From positions 1 to 35,385 of the IMG/VR virus record IMGVR_UViG_3300042892_002942: a stretch of DNA of 35,385 bases; one strand, 5' to 3'. Below, piece after piece: positions 1 to 7,798 of the stretch. Positions within the stretch are counted from its first letter, which is position 1. Each line of letters begins with the position of its first letter. Both the position numbers and the translations under genes were made by a program. The DNA comes from a virus. Below the pieces are notes generated by a model, which saw only the letters and a program-made list of their open reading frames with translations, was not told the DNA's origin and ran no database searches.

Positions 1-10
1 CTTTGGATAA

Positions 11-505
11 TTAATCATTTGTTGAATATAGGGCTATATGACGGTTATCTTTAACTAATTCAGCTATCTTATCAAGACAAGCTACTTGTGTATAATGGAG
101 TATCATTCTAGCTTCATCAATAGTAACCCATTTGTAATCATCCATCTCTGGAAAACCACCACGTTCAGCTGGAACATTTGAGTTACACTTAATTTCGATA
201 GTATCCCATGGCAACTTAGAATTAAGTACTTCTAAATAAACGAATGGGTATATCATTTTTTTCTTATGAGCATAATTAACACTATCTAACGCTGTTACGT
301 TATAATGCAATTCACTAATCTCATTGAAATTGATATTTGTTTCTTCATATGTTTCACGAATAGCTGCTTCAATCATGGTTTCACCTTCTTCAACCTTACC
401 CTTTGGTATACTCCAAAAATTAGCCGCATGATTTGTTGGATGACAAACCAATAAGTCACCATTTTTCTTTACTATGAATATTCCAGCGGCAATTGTCTTT
501 CCCAT
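11..505 (-). CDS. Nudix hydrolase
   Basis: A 164-residue protein of the Nudix family, which hydrolyses a nucleoside diphosphate linked to another group X. The Nudix box is clear near residues 35-58: PKGKVEEGET followed by AIRETYEET, giving the G-x5-E-x7-RE-xx-EE pattern whose glutamates bind Mg2+. The rest of the fold has the usual length for a single-domain enzyme. The substrate cannot be read from the sequence; ADP-ribose, NADH, diadenosine polyphosphates or damaged dNTPs are all possible, and the NAD+/ADP-ribose genes elsewhere make ADP-ribose worth testing. It is the last visible gene of the operon that starts at the promoter near 1895 and lies two bases after the tRNA-binding gene. Confidence 0.9.
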   Translation of the reverse strand: MGKTIAAGIFIVKKNGDLLVCHPTNHAANFWSIPKGKVEEGETMIEAAIRETYEETNINFNEISELHYNVTALDSVNYAHKKKMIYPFVYLEVLNSKLPWDTIEIKCNSNVPAERGGFPEMDDYKWVTIDEARMILHYTQVACLDKIAELVKDNRHIALYSTND

Positions 506-507
506 AT

Positions 508-843
508 TTATAAAATAGTTGTCCCAACACTGAATGTGTTATCACTGTTAGGTTTTGCTAATATCATTACTTCACTCATGACACCTTTGATTTCACTTGG
601 TTGCATGTTCAATAAGAATGGTGCCAATAGACCAATCAATGCTTCTGGCTCATGGTCTTTACCAAGATTAGTGAAAGCTGTTTTTGTTTCACCAGATGGA
701 CCGAATGATACTGTTAATTTAAGACCAAAGCTCTTTGGTACAGGTTCAGCATCGACAATTTGTCCGATACGAATATCTAACTGACCACTAAGTTCATTAA
801 ACTGGTCGTAAGTTATTGTTGGTTTAGTCAATATAGAACTCAT
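508..843 (-). CDS. tRNA-binding domain protein (CsaA/EMAP-II type)
   Basis: A 111-residue protein made of one OB-fold tRNA-binding domain, as in CsaA, E. coli YgjH and the C-terminus of methionyl-tRNA synthetase. Diagnostic stretches are DIRIGQIVDAEPVPKS near the N-terminus and the C-terminal MQPSEIKGVMSEVMILA, matching the family pattern N-L-x-P-x-x-I-x-G-x-x-S-x-x-M. Members bind the outside of the tRNA elbow without much sequence preference. In this window it fits with the tRNA genes, the Thg1-like polymerase and the RNase P RNA as part of a phage tRNA toolkit, which is inference. Its start overlaps the end of the 56-codon gene upstream by 20 bases. Confidence 0.85.
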   Translation of the reverse strand: MSSILTKPTITYDQFNELSGQLDIRIGQIVDAEPVPKSFGLKLTVSFGPSGETKTAFTNLGKDHEPEALIGLLAPFLLNMQPSEIKGVMSEVMILAKPNSDNTFSVGTTIL

Positions 844-994
844 CTTTTAAGATTTTAATTTGTTTTTCATTTGCCTTAATTAATTTAGTAATTTCTGGTC
901 TTGGAACTGGCGTTAATTTAATTAACGCTTTATTACTAGCTTCTAATTGTTTCTTCAATCCTTCTAGGACTGGAATTGTTACTTTATATCCCAT
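824..994 (-). CDS. Small hypothetical protein, 56 aa
   Basis: A short reading frame fills the space between the HAD gene (ending at 996) and the tRNA-binding gene, starting MGYKVTIPVLEGLKKQLE and ending in KDEFYID. The product is lysine-rich and probably helical, with heptad-like spacing of leucine and isoleucine (LKKQLEASNKALIKL). It begins one base after the upstream stop and overlaps the next gene by 20 bases, which is typical of real genes in this operon. I do not recognise a family. Confidence rests on the tight packing and on the lack of any other use for the gap. Confidence 0.6.
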   Translation of the reverse strand: MGYKVTIPVLEGLKKQLEASNKALIKLTPVPRPEITKLIKANEKQIKILKDEFYID

Positions 995-995
995 T

Positions 996-1400
996 TTATT
1001 GTGTGTTTATTGGTGTTAATACTCCTTGTTGTTCTAATAACATTTCAACCATTGACCAGTTTACAAACGGTCTTGATGACTTGGTTGGGTCAAGTGATAA
1101 TGGGCATCCTAATGCTGCATCATCAATGTATAAATGACCGTAAGCCTTTGGGCTCTTTGTCCAATGCTGTGTTGGATTTCTGTTTATTCCGAATAATGGA
1201 ATTCCGTTATTCTCAAACCATTTAACACCATCATCAAGTGTGCTACCACTTCTCATGGTGAATATGATTAACTTATGTCCTTCAGCTACTAATCTTCTAA
1301 GTACTGGTATTGCCCCGATATCTAATCCTATTCTTGGGTAATCGTGTGTTGTACATGTGCCATCGAAATCGACACAAATATACATGCTATCTTTTGCCAT
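996..1400 (-). CDS. HAD-superfamily phosphatase
   Basis: A roughly 134-residue HAD-like hydrolase. Motif I is VDFDGTCTTHD near the N-terminus (nucleophile and acid/base aspartates), motif II is probably IIFTMRS, and motif IV is LYIDDAALG. Together with YGHLYIDDA and GINRNPTQHW this resembles small Bacteroidota HAD proteins of the BT0820 type, which I recall from memory and did not search. The substrate is unknown, probably a small phosphorylated metabolite or nucleotide. Three starts are possible: 1424, 1400 and 1385. The one at 1400 (MAKDSMYICVDFDGT) is preferred because it overlaps the CYTH gene by only 14 bases; 1385 would leave no overlap. Confidence 0.85.
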   Translation of the reverse strand: MAKDSMYICVDFDGTCTTHDYPRIGLDIGAIPVLRRLVAEGHKLIIFTMRSGSTLDDGVKWFENNGIPLFGINRNPTQHWTKSPKAYGHLYIDDAALGCPLSLDPTKSSRPFVNWSMVEMLLEQQGVLTPINTQ

Positions 1401-1890
1401 TAAATTTAAGCTTTTTCTTTGCAAGTGTTATGTTAGAGTACTTGCTAACTCCCGTTATTTCTTTTCCAATCCAAGATGGGATATCCTTTTCCCACTTCTT
1501 CATGTCTTTTATTGATTTGAATTCAACTTCAACCCATTGCATTCCATTAGGGAAAGTATCAACATCATAACGAACATCTGGCATGTGATGAGAATTGAAA
1601 CTTAAACGTTTCTTTTCGACACTCCATTTACATTTCTTATAAAGCTCTTTAGCTTCTTTAATGTCATTGGTAACACTGAATTCAAATTCATCTCGAATAA
1701 GCTTACCTGTGAACTTAACACAGACAGTTGCAAATTCAGACAAAGACCATTTTGTTAACCTAACACGAACTTGCTTATCTTTCTCAACCGATATATAACC
1801 TTGTTTGATGTTTACCTTTATATGTTCAACTGGAATGGGGATACTAGTACCCTCAGCCAACAAAAATTTACGTTCTATTTCTTTTCCCAT
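1387..1890 (-). CDS. CYTH-domain triphosphatase-like protein
   Basis: A 167-residue CYTH (triphosphate tunnel metalloenzyme) protein. The hallmark ExExK motif sits at the very N-terminus (GKEIERKFL, residues 2-10), followed by alternating basic and acidic strands such as QVRVRLTKW, VCVKFTGK and WVEVEFKS that line the tunnel. Family members hydrolyse inorganic triphosphate, thiamine triphosphate or RNA 5'-triphosphates, or make cAMP (class IV cyclases); the exact activity cannot be told here. It is the first gene of its operon. Its ATG lies only four bases after a TACCTTTG -7 element, so its mRNA is predicted to be leaderless. Confidence 0.88.
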   Translation of the reverse strand: MGKEIERKFLLAEGTSIPIPVEHIKVNIKQGYISVEKDKQVRVRLTKWSLSEFATVCVKFTGKLIRDEFEFSVTNDIKEAKELYKKCKWSVEKKRLSFNSHHMPDVRYDVDTFPNGMQWVEVEFKSIKDMKKWEKDIPSWIGKEITGVSKYSNITLAKKKLKFNGKR

Positions 1891-1894
1891 ATTA

Positions 1895-1925
1895 CAAAGG
1901 TACTAAATTAATTCCAATAAACCAA
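1895..1925 (-). promoter_or_regulatory. Bacteroidota-type promoter for the CYTH operon
   Basis: On the minus strand TTG, 20 bases, then TACCTTTG. The -7 element ends four bases before the ATG at 1890, so transcription should begin at or beside the start codon. Confidence 0.75.
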
Positions 1926-1927
1926 AT

Positions 1928-3487
1928 TTATTTAAATGTTGTGAATTCACCATCGATGAAATTGATATGTTGAGCCTTTCCATCGTTATGGATAATAACG
2001 TGTGATTGTAACCATGAGCTTGGCCCATTGTTATAACCTACTCTTAAGTGAGTAGTAGTTCCAACTGCTAGTGCACCGTCTTTTCTACCTGGACCGTGAT
2101 AGTGACCAACAACACATTTAGTATTAAGCTTACGGAACTGTAATAATGAACCACGACTACCATTCGCACCAACATCACCATGTTGACCTAACTCCCAACC
2201 CTTAACGCTAAACATTGTTGTTCGGTCTAATGTTCTCATCTTAGGGAATTTTTGGTTAATCAAGTAAGGAACAATACCCTTAGGTGCTTTACCAGATAAT
2301 AGAATTTGTGAGTATTCAATGTATTCCTTAGCGTTCTTAATGTTATGTTTCCAATCAGAATTCTGTAACCAACGGTCAATAAAATCATCATGGTTACTTC
2401 TTACAATTGTTACATTATAGTCCTTAACTTTATCAAGCCATTCCAACATGAAATCAACTTCACGTTTAACTGAATTACTTCCATCTTGTTCACGCTCATA
2501 TAGTTTGAATGGATTTCTTGATTCATGGTGGCTAATTGAGTGACCATTGAATACATCATGAAGGATTAGATTAGCTGGCTTAAGCTTCTTCAATAGGACT
2601 TTAAATGTTGTGTCAATCACTTTCTCATCATGCTCACCTAAGTGAAGGTCTCCAAGAACAGCAGCTGCAATAGTTTCGTTCTTTGTTACAACACCTTTGC
2701 TAACGTTGTAGTATAAGTCATTGAAAGCACCAGACTTTTCATCAGCAGTTACTTGACGAATAAAGAATGTTTCATTGTCTTTTATCTCTACAATACAGAA
2801 ACCTAGTACGTGATGGAAATCACCTAACTTACCAGACTTAGAGTCAGTGTAGTTTCTTTGTGTGATAGCACCTGTTGTAACCATCATCTTAGGTTTCATA
2901 CCTTCAAGTACTGGAATAGTTTCCATTTGAACCTTTGGTGCACCGAAAATACAAGAGTCAACACCACTTAAGGCATTCATACCACTCATTGGATTTACCG
3001 CTGTTGGTTGTACCTTAATATCACCCATGATTGTAACGAATTCGTGTACGTTATGTCGATTAGCATCCATGTACTTCTCAACTTCTTCAACCCAAAATTC
3101 TTCTTTAGCATCTTGAAAAACACTCGTAGGGTTCTTGTATCTACCAAGTATGATATGAATATCAGCCTTGTGTTTCTTTGCGTATGCTTCTACATTTTTA
3201 TAGAAACCTTCATGTATTGGTGTGTTATTTTGAGCCCATGTAACAAAATAAACCTTCTTAGATTTATCTATCTTACGTTTCTTAGCTTCTGTGTATTGTT
3301 CTGGCTCAACATCAGCTTTCTCCTTAAGATTTAATCTTTCAGAAGCCCACTTCCTTACAGTTCTTTCGCTAACACCAAAATGCTCACCAAGCATGAAAGC
3401 TTTTTTCTCCCATGTTAAATCTGATTTCTCAGTGTAAGTTTTTTTGATGTAATCTATTTGTTCATCACTTAATTGATTAAAATTCAT
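1928..3487 (-). CDS. Metallophosphoesterase with N-terminal helix-turn-helix
   Basis: A 519-residue calcineurin-like phosphoesterase. Residues 25-50 (TWEKKAFMLGEHFGVSERTVRKW) read as a helix-turn-helix that could bind DNA. The C-terminal half holds the metal-binding motifs in order: GDLHLGEHD near 279, a HDVFNGHSISHHE segment near 310, SNHDD near 364, GQHGD near 434 and GHYHG near 461. This order is seen in Mre11/SbcD-like nucleases and other metallophosphoesterases. The middle (80-270) is a separate domain of unknown role. DNA processing or repair is plausible, but the substrate is not known. It has its own promoter, and an unrelated promoter follows its stop. Confidence 0.8.
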   Translation of the reverse strand: MNFNQLSDEQIDYIKKTYTEKSDLTWEKKAFMLGEHFGVSERTVRKWASERLNLKEKADVEPEQYTEAKKRKIDKSKKVYFVTWAQNNTPIHEGFYKNVEAYAKKHKADIHIILGRYKNPTSVFQDAKEEFWVEEVEKYMDANRHNVHEFVTIMGDIKVQPTAVNPMSGMNALSGVDSCIFGAPKVQMETIPVLEGMKPKMMVTTGAITQRNYTDSKSGKLGDFHHVLGFCIVEIKDNETFFIRQVTADEKSGAFNDLYYNVSKGVVTKNETIAAAVLGDLHLGEHDEKVIDTTFKVLLKKLKPANLILHDVFNGHSISHHESRNPFKLYEREQDGSNSVKREVDFMLEWLDKVKDYNVTIVRSNHDDFIDRWLQNSDWKHNIKNAKEYIEYSQILLSGKAPKGIVPYLINQKFPKMRTLDRTTMFSVKGWELGQHGDVGANGSRGSLLQFRKLNTKCVVGHYHGPGRKDGALAVGTTTHLRVGYNNGPSSWLQSHVIIHNDGKAQHINFIDGEFTTFK

Positions 3488-3523
3488 TCTTTTGATTATT
3501 TTATTTTAAATGTTATGTTTCAG

Positions 3524-3554
3524 CAAATCTACTACTTATTTTTATAGGTTGCAA
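3524..3554 (-). promoter_or_regulatory. Promoter for the metallophosphoesterase gene
   Basis: TTGCAACC, with TTG 20 bases before TAGATTTG, on the minus strand. The leader before the ATG at 3487 is about 36 bases. The -33 neighbourhood CTTGCAACC is the same as at the promoter near 18953. Confidence 0.7.
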
Positions 3555-3566
3555 GTAAAATCCCAA

Positions 3567-4391
3567 CTATATTTCTATAGTCGGAATTAAATTGTAAAGA
3601 AACTCTTTCTCTTGGGTAAAGATAGGCGTTTCAACAGGTACCCATTTTGTTCTAGTAGCATAACCACCGAACCCATTTGTTTGACCAGCAACTTCTGGTA
3701 CATCAATTTTATATGAATGTTTTTTAATAATACTACCACGTTTGTATTTGGTTTTATAATCATTCCAGTTAACACCTTTCTCTAGGAACATCATGTCTTG
3801 TTTTTCGCTACTAGATTTCTTCATAGTAGCTTCGTGACCAAGTAATGCGTGTGCTGCCATACTTACACTATTACGTGTACAATCTTGTTGTCTCCAAATA
3901 AAGTAATTAGATACCTCACGGAAATCTGGAATGATGAATACACGTGCATCGAATGTTGCGTCAATCTCTGGGATATCACCACGCATGATTTTATTAAATA
4001 AATCTTCTGGAGGTGTGTTCATAGCAACAACTTGAAGCATCTTCTTATTGAACGCTTGTGTTACCTTAGAGGCTGAGATGCTACATAGCTTTTGAACCTT
4101 ACCATCAAAGATAAGTTCTGATTCTATATTTTCAATATCTGTAAACACCAAGCTTATCTCATCTGATTGCGTGTAGGCAAACTTAGGATTAAGCATCTTA
4201 CATAATTCGATAGTAGCTGCATCCATTACATTCGATAAGTTATCATCGAAAGGTTTCTGGAACATACTTGTATACTTGCTGAACCCTTTTCCATCCAGTC
4301 TAATGATAGTATAAGTTCTCGCTGGAACTCTAACATCATAACAGGCTTCGTATGCTTTCATACGGTCACCTAGGCTTTTTGTTTTACTCAT
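3567..4391 (-). CDS. thg1: Thg1-family 3'-5' RNA polymerase (tRNA-His guanylyltransferase-like)
   Basis: A 274-residue Thg1/Thg1-like protein, an enzyme that adds nucleotides to the 5' end of RNA in the reverse (3'-5') direction. The first metal-binding motif is RLDGKGFSKYT at residues 31-41 (Asp33); the second is YTQSDEISLVF at 73-83 (Asp77, Glu78). RNSVSMAAHALLGH and the C-terminal GFGGYATRTKWV also fit the family. Eukaryotic Thg1 adds G-1 to tRNA-His; bacterial and phage Thg1-like proteins are thought mainly to repair truncated tRNA 5' ends. No tRNA-His gene is in the window, so repair of phage or host tRNAs is the more likely role (inference). It is the last gene of the CoaD-Prs operon. 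Confidence 0.92.
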   Translation of the reverse strand: MSKTKSLGDRMKAYEACYDVRVPARTYTIIRLDGKGFSKYTSMFQKPFDDNLSNVMDAATIELCKMLNPKFAYTQSDEISLVFTDIENIESELIFDGKVQKLCSISASKVTQAFNKKMLQVVAMNTPPEDLFNKIMRGDIPEIDATFDARVFIIPDFREVSNYFIWRQQDCTRNSVSMAAHALLGHEATMKKSSSEKQDMMFLEKGVNWNDYKTKYKRGSIIKKHSYKIDVPEVAGQTNGFGGYATRTKWVPVETPIFTQEKEFLYNLIPTIEI

Positions 4392-4402
4392 AATTTATTT
4401 TT

Positions 4403-4636
4403 TTATCCAATGTCCTCGTCTTCTGTTAAATCAATTTCTTCACCATCAGCACAACGTACCATAGTAATTGTTCCTATACCTGTTGGTATGAATACGAATT
4501 CGTAAGCACCACCAGCAGCTCCAACATAGACTTCACCTTTCTTTTTATTTTTAGCCTTACGCCACTTCTCAAACTTCTCCATCTTAGCTGGACTAAGTGT
4601 AAATGTTCTTTCTGTATATTCAGTATCTTTAGGCAT
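4403..4636 (-). CDS. Hypothetical protein, 77 aa
   Basis: A small protein between Prs and Thg1 that I do not recognise. It has a basic N-terminal half (MEKFEKWRKAKNKKKGE) and a glycine-rich middle (VGAAGGAYEFVFIPTGIG), and ends acidic (EIDLTEDEDIG). The start at 4636 (MPKDTEYTERTF) is preferred because it overlaps the prs stop by 8 bases and is preceded by an A-rich stretch; an alternative ATG at 4666 would add ten residues inside prs. Confidence 0.7.
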   Translation of the reverse strand: MPKDTEYTERTFTLSPAKMEKFEKWRKAKNKKKGEVYVGAAGGAYEFVFIPTGIGTITMVRCADGEEIDLTEDEDIG

Positions 4637-5663
4637 TTTCTTTACGTTTTGCTTGAAGAGCTTCATAACTCATATCATTATTCAAAGCAGCCATAGCAAG
4701 ACCAATTTGTTTAGATACACTGAATACTTTAATCTTATCAGAACCCTTACGAATATTTAGACAACTTTCCTCATTAAAATTTTTAGCACATAGTTCCATG
4801 TAGTCATGCTTTTTAAGAGAGTTGCTTATGATTAATTCGGTAAGAACTGATTCACCAATACGTTCAAACGCTGGACCAGATAAGACACCATGACTAATAA
4901 TGGCACGTACACTATTAGCACCAGCTGTCATAAGTACTTCAGCTGCCTTACAAAGCGTACCAGCAGTATCAACCATATCATCAAGTATTATTACGTCCTT
5001 ACCAGTAACATCACCAATAATTACCATTTCATCAATTATGTTAGCTTCTTTACGTGTCTTATCAAGCATCACATAATTTAAGTTAACACCCCATCGCTTA
5101 ACTAATTGTTCCTTCATACGTTTTACACGTTTACCAGAACCAGCATCTGGACCGCAAAGAACGGTATTTGGTGTTAGGGTTTCAGCAATGTATTCATCGA
5201 ATACATTTTTACCTTCTATGTGAGTTACTGGGATATTAAAGAACCCTTGAATTTGGTCAGCATGTAAATCGAATGTAAATACAGATGTTGCACCACGTTG
5301 TTCAAGCATCTCAGCAATCATTTTAGCACCAATAGGGCCACGTGATTGGTCTTTCTTATCTTGACGAGCATATGGGAAGTATGGTAGTATTGCAACAATT
5401 TCTCTTGCCGATGCTCGTTTAGCTGCATCTATAGCCAACATCAATTTCATTATCTCATCACTAGTGTTAGGACTAGATACCAAGTAAACTCGTTTACCTC
5501 TAACTGAATCGGTAAAGTCAACACAAAGTTCTCCATCAGAAAACTTTTGTTTTCTTATTTCACCCATTTCCGTGTGATTATCGTCAGACCAACGATTAGC
5601 TTGTAAGATAATAGTTTTTGCGATTTCGTCTCTACCATCAAGGGAGAATAATAAATTTGTCAT
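4629..5663 (-). CDS. prs: Ribose-phosphate pyrophosphokinase (PRPP synthetase) or ADPR-PP synthetase homologue
   Basis: A 344-residue member of the PRPP synthetase family, which transfers pyrophosphate from ATP to ribose 5-phosphate. Motifs in order: YFPYARQDKKDQSRGP near 95-110, DLHADQIQGFF near 132-142, the ribose-binding CGPDAGSGKRVKR near 170-182, and the PRPP loop ILDDMVDTAGTL near 226-237. PRPP is the co-substrate of the NAMPT encoded at 11766-13352, so the two should work together. A homologous enzyme in phage NARP1 systems makes ADP-ribose pyrophosphate instead; the motifs alone do not separate the two. The gene follows CoaD and precedes a 77-residue gene and Thg1 in one operon. Confidence 0.93.
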   Translation of the reverse strand: MTNLLFSLDGRDEIAKTIILQANRWSDDNHTEMGEIRKQKFSDGELCVDFTDSVRGKRVYLVSSPNTSDEIMKLMLAIDAAKRASAREIVAILPYFPYARQDKKDQSRGPIGAKMIAEMLEQRGATSVFTFDLHADQIQGFFNIPVTHIEGKNVFDEYIAETLTPNTVLCGPDAGSGKRVKRMKEQLVKRWGVNLNYVMLDKTRKEANIIDEMVIIGDVTGKDVIILDDMVDTAGTLCKAAEVLMTAGANSVRAIISHGVLSGPAFERIGESVLTELIISNSLKKHDYMELCAKNFNEESCLNIRKGSDKIKVFSVSKQIGLAMAALNNDMSYEALQAKRKENA

Positions 5664-5669
5664 AGTATC

Positions 5670-6119
5670 TTAAATTAAATAGTTTTTAACTTTATCGTAT
5701 CCGAATGGTTGAAGTGTGCGAATACCCGAACTTGAAATATGTTCAAACTCTTTGTCGCAGAAGATACTCACCATCTGTATATTAGGTTTTAAGTCTTGTA
5801 GATAGCGATATTGGTTCATTTCATATTGAAGGTCAACTGAATTTCTAAGCCCTCTTATTATAGTTACCTTAGCATCTAAAACAGCTTCTTGTTCTTTTTT
5901 GATTATAGCTTCAAGACAATCAGTTAATAGCCCTGTGTATTCAATACATTCTGCTCTATTTTTAACTATCATTGGCATATCATATGCTGAAGCTTCTTTC
6001 TCTTGGTTAATACCACGAGCAACTATCACTTTATCGAAAATCTCTTGAGCTTTCAAAAGAATATTGTAGTGACCTCTGTGAAAAGGATTAAAACTACCTG
6101 GATAAACACCTATCGTCAT
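5670..6119 (-). CDS. coaD: Pantetheine-phosphate adenylyltransferase (CoaD-like)
   Basis: A 149-residue nucleotidyltransferase of the class I (HIGH) superfamily. YPGSFNPFHRGHYN at residues 6-19 carries the HxGH motif, IIRGLRNSVDLQYE at 87-100 is the CoaD substrate-binding signature, and ISSSGIR at 128-134 is the KMSKS-equivalent loop. CoaD joins 4'-phosphopantetheine and ATP to give dephospho-CoA. Length agrees with bacterial CoaD (about 160). An NMN adenylyltransferase is less likely because the RGLRNxxDxxYE motif is CoaD-specific. It overlaps the upstream membrane-protein gene by ATGA and precedes prs. Confidence 0.88.
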   Translation of the reverse strand: MTIGVYPGSFNPFHRGHYNILLKAQEIFDKVIVARGINQEKEASAYDMPMIVKNRAECIEYTGLLTDCLEAIIKKEQEAVLDAKVTIIRGLRNSVDLQYEMNQYRYLQDLKPNIQMVSIFCDKEFEHISSSGIRTLQPFGYDKVKNYLI

Positions 6120-6292
6120 TCCTTAGGACGTTTAGTTGAATAGTATAAAAAGATTGCTGCACTGATTATCAGTGTTATTACGATAATTTTAATTACGAAG
6201 AAATAAGCTACTACAGCGAAATAGATTCCGTAACCGATGAAAATAGCTAACAATACTAGTAAAGCTATTCCGATGAATTTAAGTGTATTCAT
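6116..6292 (-). CDS. Small membrane protein, 58 aa
   Basis: A short gene starting MNTLKFIGIALLVLLAI and ending YSTKRPKE. Nearly the whole sequence is hydrophobic, giving two likely membrane helices (about residues 6-29 and 31-50), with a basic C-terminal tail in the cytoplasm. It is the first gene after the promoter near 6320 and its stop overlaps the CoaD start as ATGA, strong support that it is translated. Function unknown. Confidence 0.75.
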   Translation of the reverse strand: MNTLKFIGIALLVLLAIFIGYGIYFAVVAYFFVIKIIVITLIISAAIFLYYSTKRPKE

Positions 6293-6319
6293 TTGTTTTT
6301 GTTTTATAGTTTAATACGA

Positions 6320-6350
6320 CAAAGGTACTAAATCTTTTTGATATATCCTA
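6320..6350 (-). promoter_or_regulatory. Promoter for the CoaD-Prs-Thg1 operon
   Basis: TACCTTTG on the minus strand at 6320-6327 with a weak -33 (TTAGG instead of TTG). The leader to the ATG at 6292 is about 27 bases. Confidence 0.6.
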
Positions 6351-6707
6351 ATTTATTTTCTTCCAAACTCTATCATGGAATTTTGTACGATAAGTACCAA
6401 GTTCAAAATGACCATTATACATAATGATATCAAGGGCCATAGGTAGTTCAGTATACAACTTATCCCATTCATCCATCTGTTCAGTTGAATACACTGTAAG
6501 TTCTTCTGTTTTTATTGGGTCGAAATTAGCTGGTCTGCCATTAAGTATCAAGTCAATAGCTTCGTAAATATTATTCTCACCAAATGCCGCTGGGTCAATT
6601 TCATCATCTTCAGTTCCGACAATAAAACCTTTCTTATTCACACTCCAACGTAAGTGCTTAAGCAACTTAACATGTGTTTCGGTTAATTCTAATTTAATTA
6701 CACTCAT
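6348..6707 (-). CDS. Hypothetical protein, 119 aa
   Basis: An unrecognised soluble protein with no signal peptide or membrane segment. It is acidic in the middle (GTEDDEIDPAAFGENNIYEAI) and ends in a basic KFHDRVWKKIN. Its start overlaps the SET-domain gene by four bases (ATGA), so it is the third gene of the sirtuin-SET operon. Nothing in the sequence gives a function. Confidence 0.75.
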   Translation of the reverse strand: MSVIKLELTETHVKLLKHLRWSVNKKGFIVGTEDDEIDPAAFGENNIYEAIDLILNGRPANFDPIKTEELTVYSTEQMDEWDKLYTELPMALDIIMYNGHFELGTYRTKFHDRVWKKIN

Positions 6708-7003
6708 GATTTTGGTTTATATAGGGTATATGTTGCTGTTAATTCTTCACCAGCTTTTATTTCTTTTATTGTTTTTAATTTGATGAATTCATCATCAACA
6801 ATTACTTCACAGTTTGGTGTTTCAGAATGATTAAAGAACCCACCAAGTGGGGTTCTTATATAACCATCTTCAAAGCGATTATCTCTAACATGTGTAACAC
6901 CAATCATATGATTAGCATCAATACTATCAATTGCAAACAATCCGTTTCCTTCAATTTCTGACTTACCTATTGTTAGGTATGGTGGTAATGGTCTATAGCT
7001 CAT
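6704..7003 (-). CDS. SET-domain protein (putative lysine methyltransferase)
   Basis: A protein of about 99 residues that is essentially a minimal SET domain. The core motifs are present: IEGNGLFAIDSI near the N-terminus (the G-x-G turn that binds S-adenosylmethionine), the pseudoknot FFNHSETPNCEV, and GEELTATYTLY with the catalytic tyrosine. SET proteins methylate protein lysines. Pre-SET and post-SET zinc regions are absent, as in other short bacterial and viral forms. The gene directly follows the sirtuin, so the phage may place and remove lysine modifications from one operon (inference). The start at 7003 leaves a one-base gap after the sirtuin; an upstream ATG at 7024 is possible. Confidence 0.85.
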   Translation of the reverse strand: MSYRPLPPYLTIGKSEIEGNGLFAIDSIDANHMIGVTHVRDNRFEDGYIRTPLGGFFNHSETPNCEVIVDDEFIKLKTIKEIKAGEELTATYTLYKPKS

Positions 7004-7004
7004 A

Positions 7005-7739
7005 TTATACAGTTTCTTTTTCATCGTTTAATTTTTCTATGAACTTAGTCATACCTTCAGCACCACCGTACTTCATCAAAGTTACTGGTATATTTGTGTA
7101 TTTTGCAAGAATTTCAGATGGCTCTGGGTCAATGTAAAATACCTTACAATCATCACTGGCTTCTGCAAGCATATCAAGCGTGTAACCAATATTAAGACTT
7201 GTTCCAATCACAACCAAGTAGTCAGCATTACGAATAGCTTGATAACCTTTATCAACGCCAAACGGGTATTCACCGAACCACACGATATGTGGACGTAATT
7301 GAGAACCAGTTACTGGACACTTATCACCAATATTAATATCGTTGTAACCGATATCAATTACTTGGTCAGCTGGACTTGGCTTATGTGAATACAATGAACC
7401 ACGAGCCTTTGTTAACTCACCATGCAAGTGAATGATGTTTGTCGAACCAGCTCTTTCATGCAAGTCATCAACGTTTTGCGTAACTACTGTTACATCATAA
7501 TCTTTCTCTAACTCAGCAATTAACTTGTGACCATCATTAGGTACAACGTCTGGTAATTGTCTTCTGCGTTCATTATAGAAACCTAACACAGCAGCTCTAT
7601 CTTTAGCCCAACCAGCTGGTGTTGCTACATCGTCAATCTTATGATTATTCCATAGACCATCTTTACAATCTCTGAATGTGAGGACACCACTTTCTCTTGA
7701 TATTCCAGCTCCGCTGAATATTACTATTTTCTTTTTCAT
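7005..7739 (-). CDS. cobB: Sirtuin (Sir2/CobB-family NAD+-dependent deacylase)
   Basis: A 244-residue Sir2-family enzyme that uses NAD+ to remove acyl groups from lysine. Motifs: GAGISRESG at 10-18, TQNVDDLHERAG at 87-98, catalytic His106 in HLHGEL, RPHIVWFGE at 149-157 and GTSLNIG at 179-185. FYNER (Tyr55, Arg58) matches the Y-x-x-R pair that lets class III sirtuins such as CobB and SIRT5 take succinyl or malonyl groups. The usual four zinc cysteines are missing; only Cys141 remains in that region. The start is set by the promoter: an ATG at 7754 would lie upstream of the -7 element. Confidence 0.92.
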   Translation of the reverse strand: MKKKIVIFSGAGISRESGVLTFRDCKDGLWNNHKIDDVATPAGWAKDRAAVLGFYNERRRQLPDVVPNDGHKLIAELEKDYDVTVVTQNVDDLHERAGSTNIIHLHGELTKARGSLYSHKPSPADQVIDIGYNDINIGDKCPVTGSQLRPHIVWFGEYPFGVDKGYQAIRNADYLVVIGTSLNIGYTLDMLAEASDDCKVFYIDPEPSEILAKYTNIPVTLMKYGGAEGMTKFIEKLNDEKETV

Positions 7740-7743
7740 GTTA

Positions 7744-7774
7744 CAAATATACAATTAATTTTCTAGTATTCCAA
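7744..7774 (-). promoter_or_regulatory. Promoter for the sirtuin operon
   Basis: TTG-N20-TATATTTG on the minus strand. The -7 element ends four bases before the ATG at 7739, predicting a leaderless mRNA. Confidence 0.75.
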
Positions 7775-7798
7775 ATTTGTTTCTTCTTAAAAAAATCA

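Noticed and set aside
4890-5081. Plus-strand frames of 60-170 codons opposite prs, Thg1, NAMPT, the 2OG oxygenase and others.
   Set aside because: They lie opposite conserved minus-strand enzymes, lack promoters and show no family motifs; they are by-products of AT-rich codon use.
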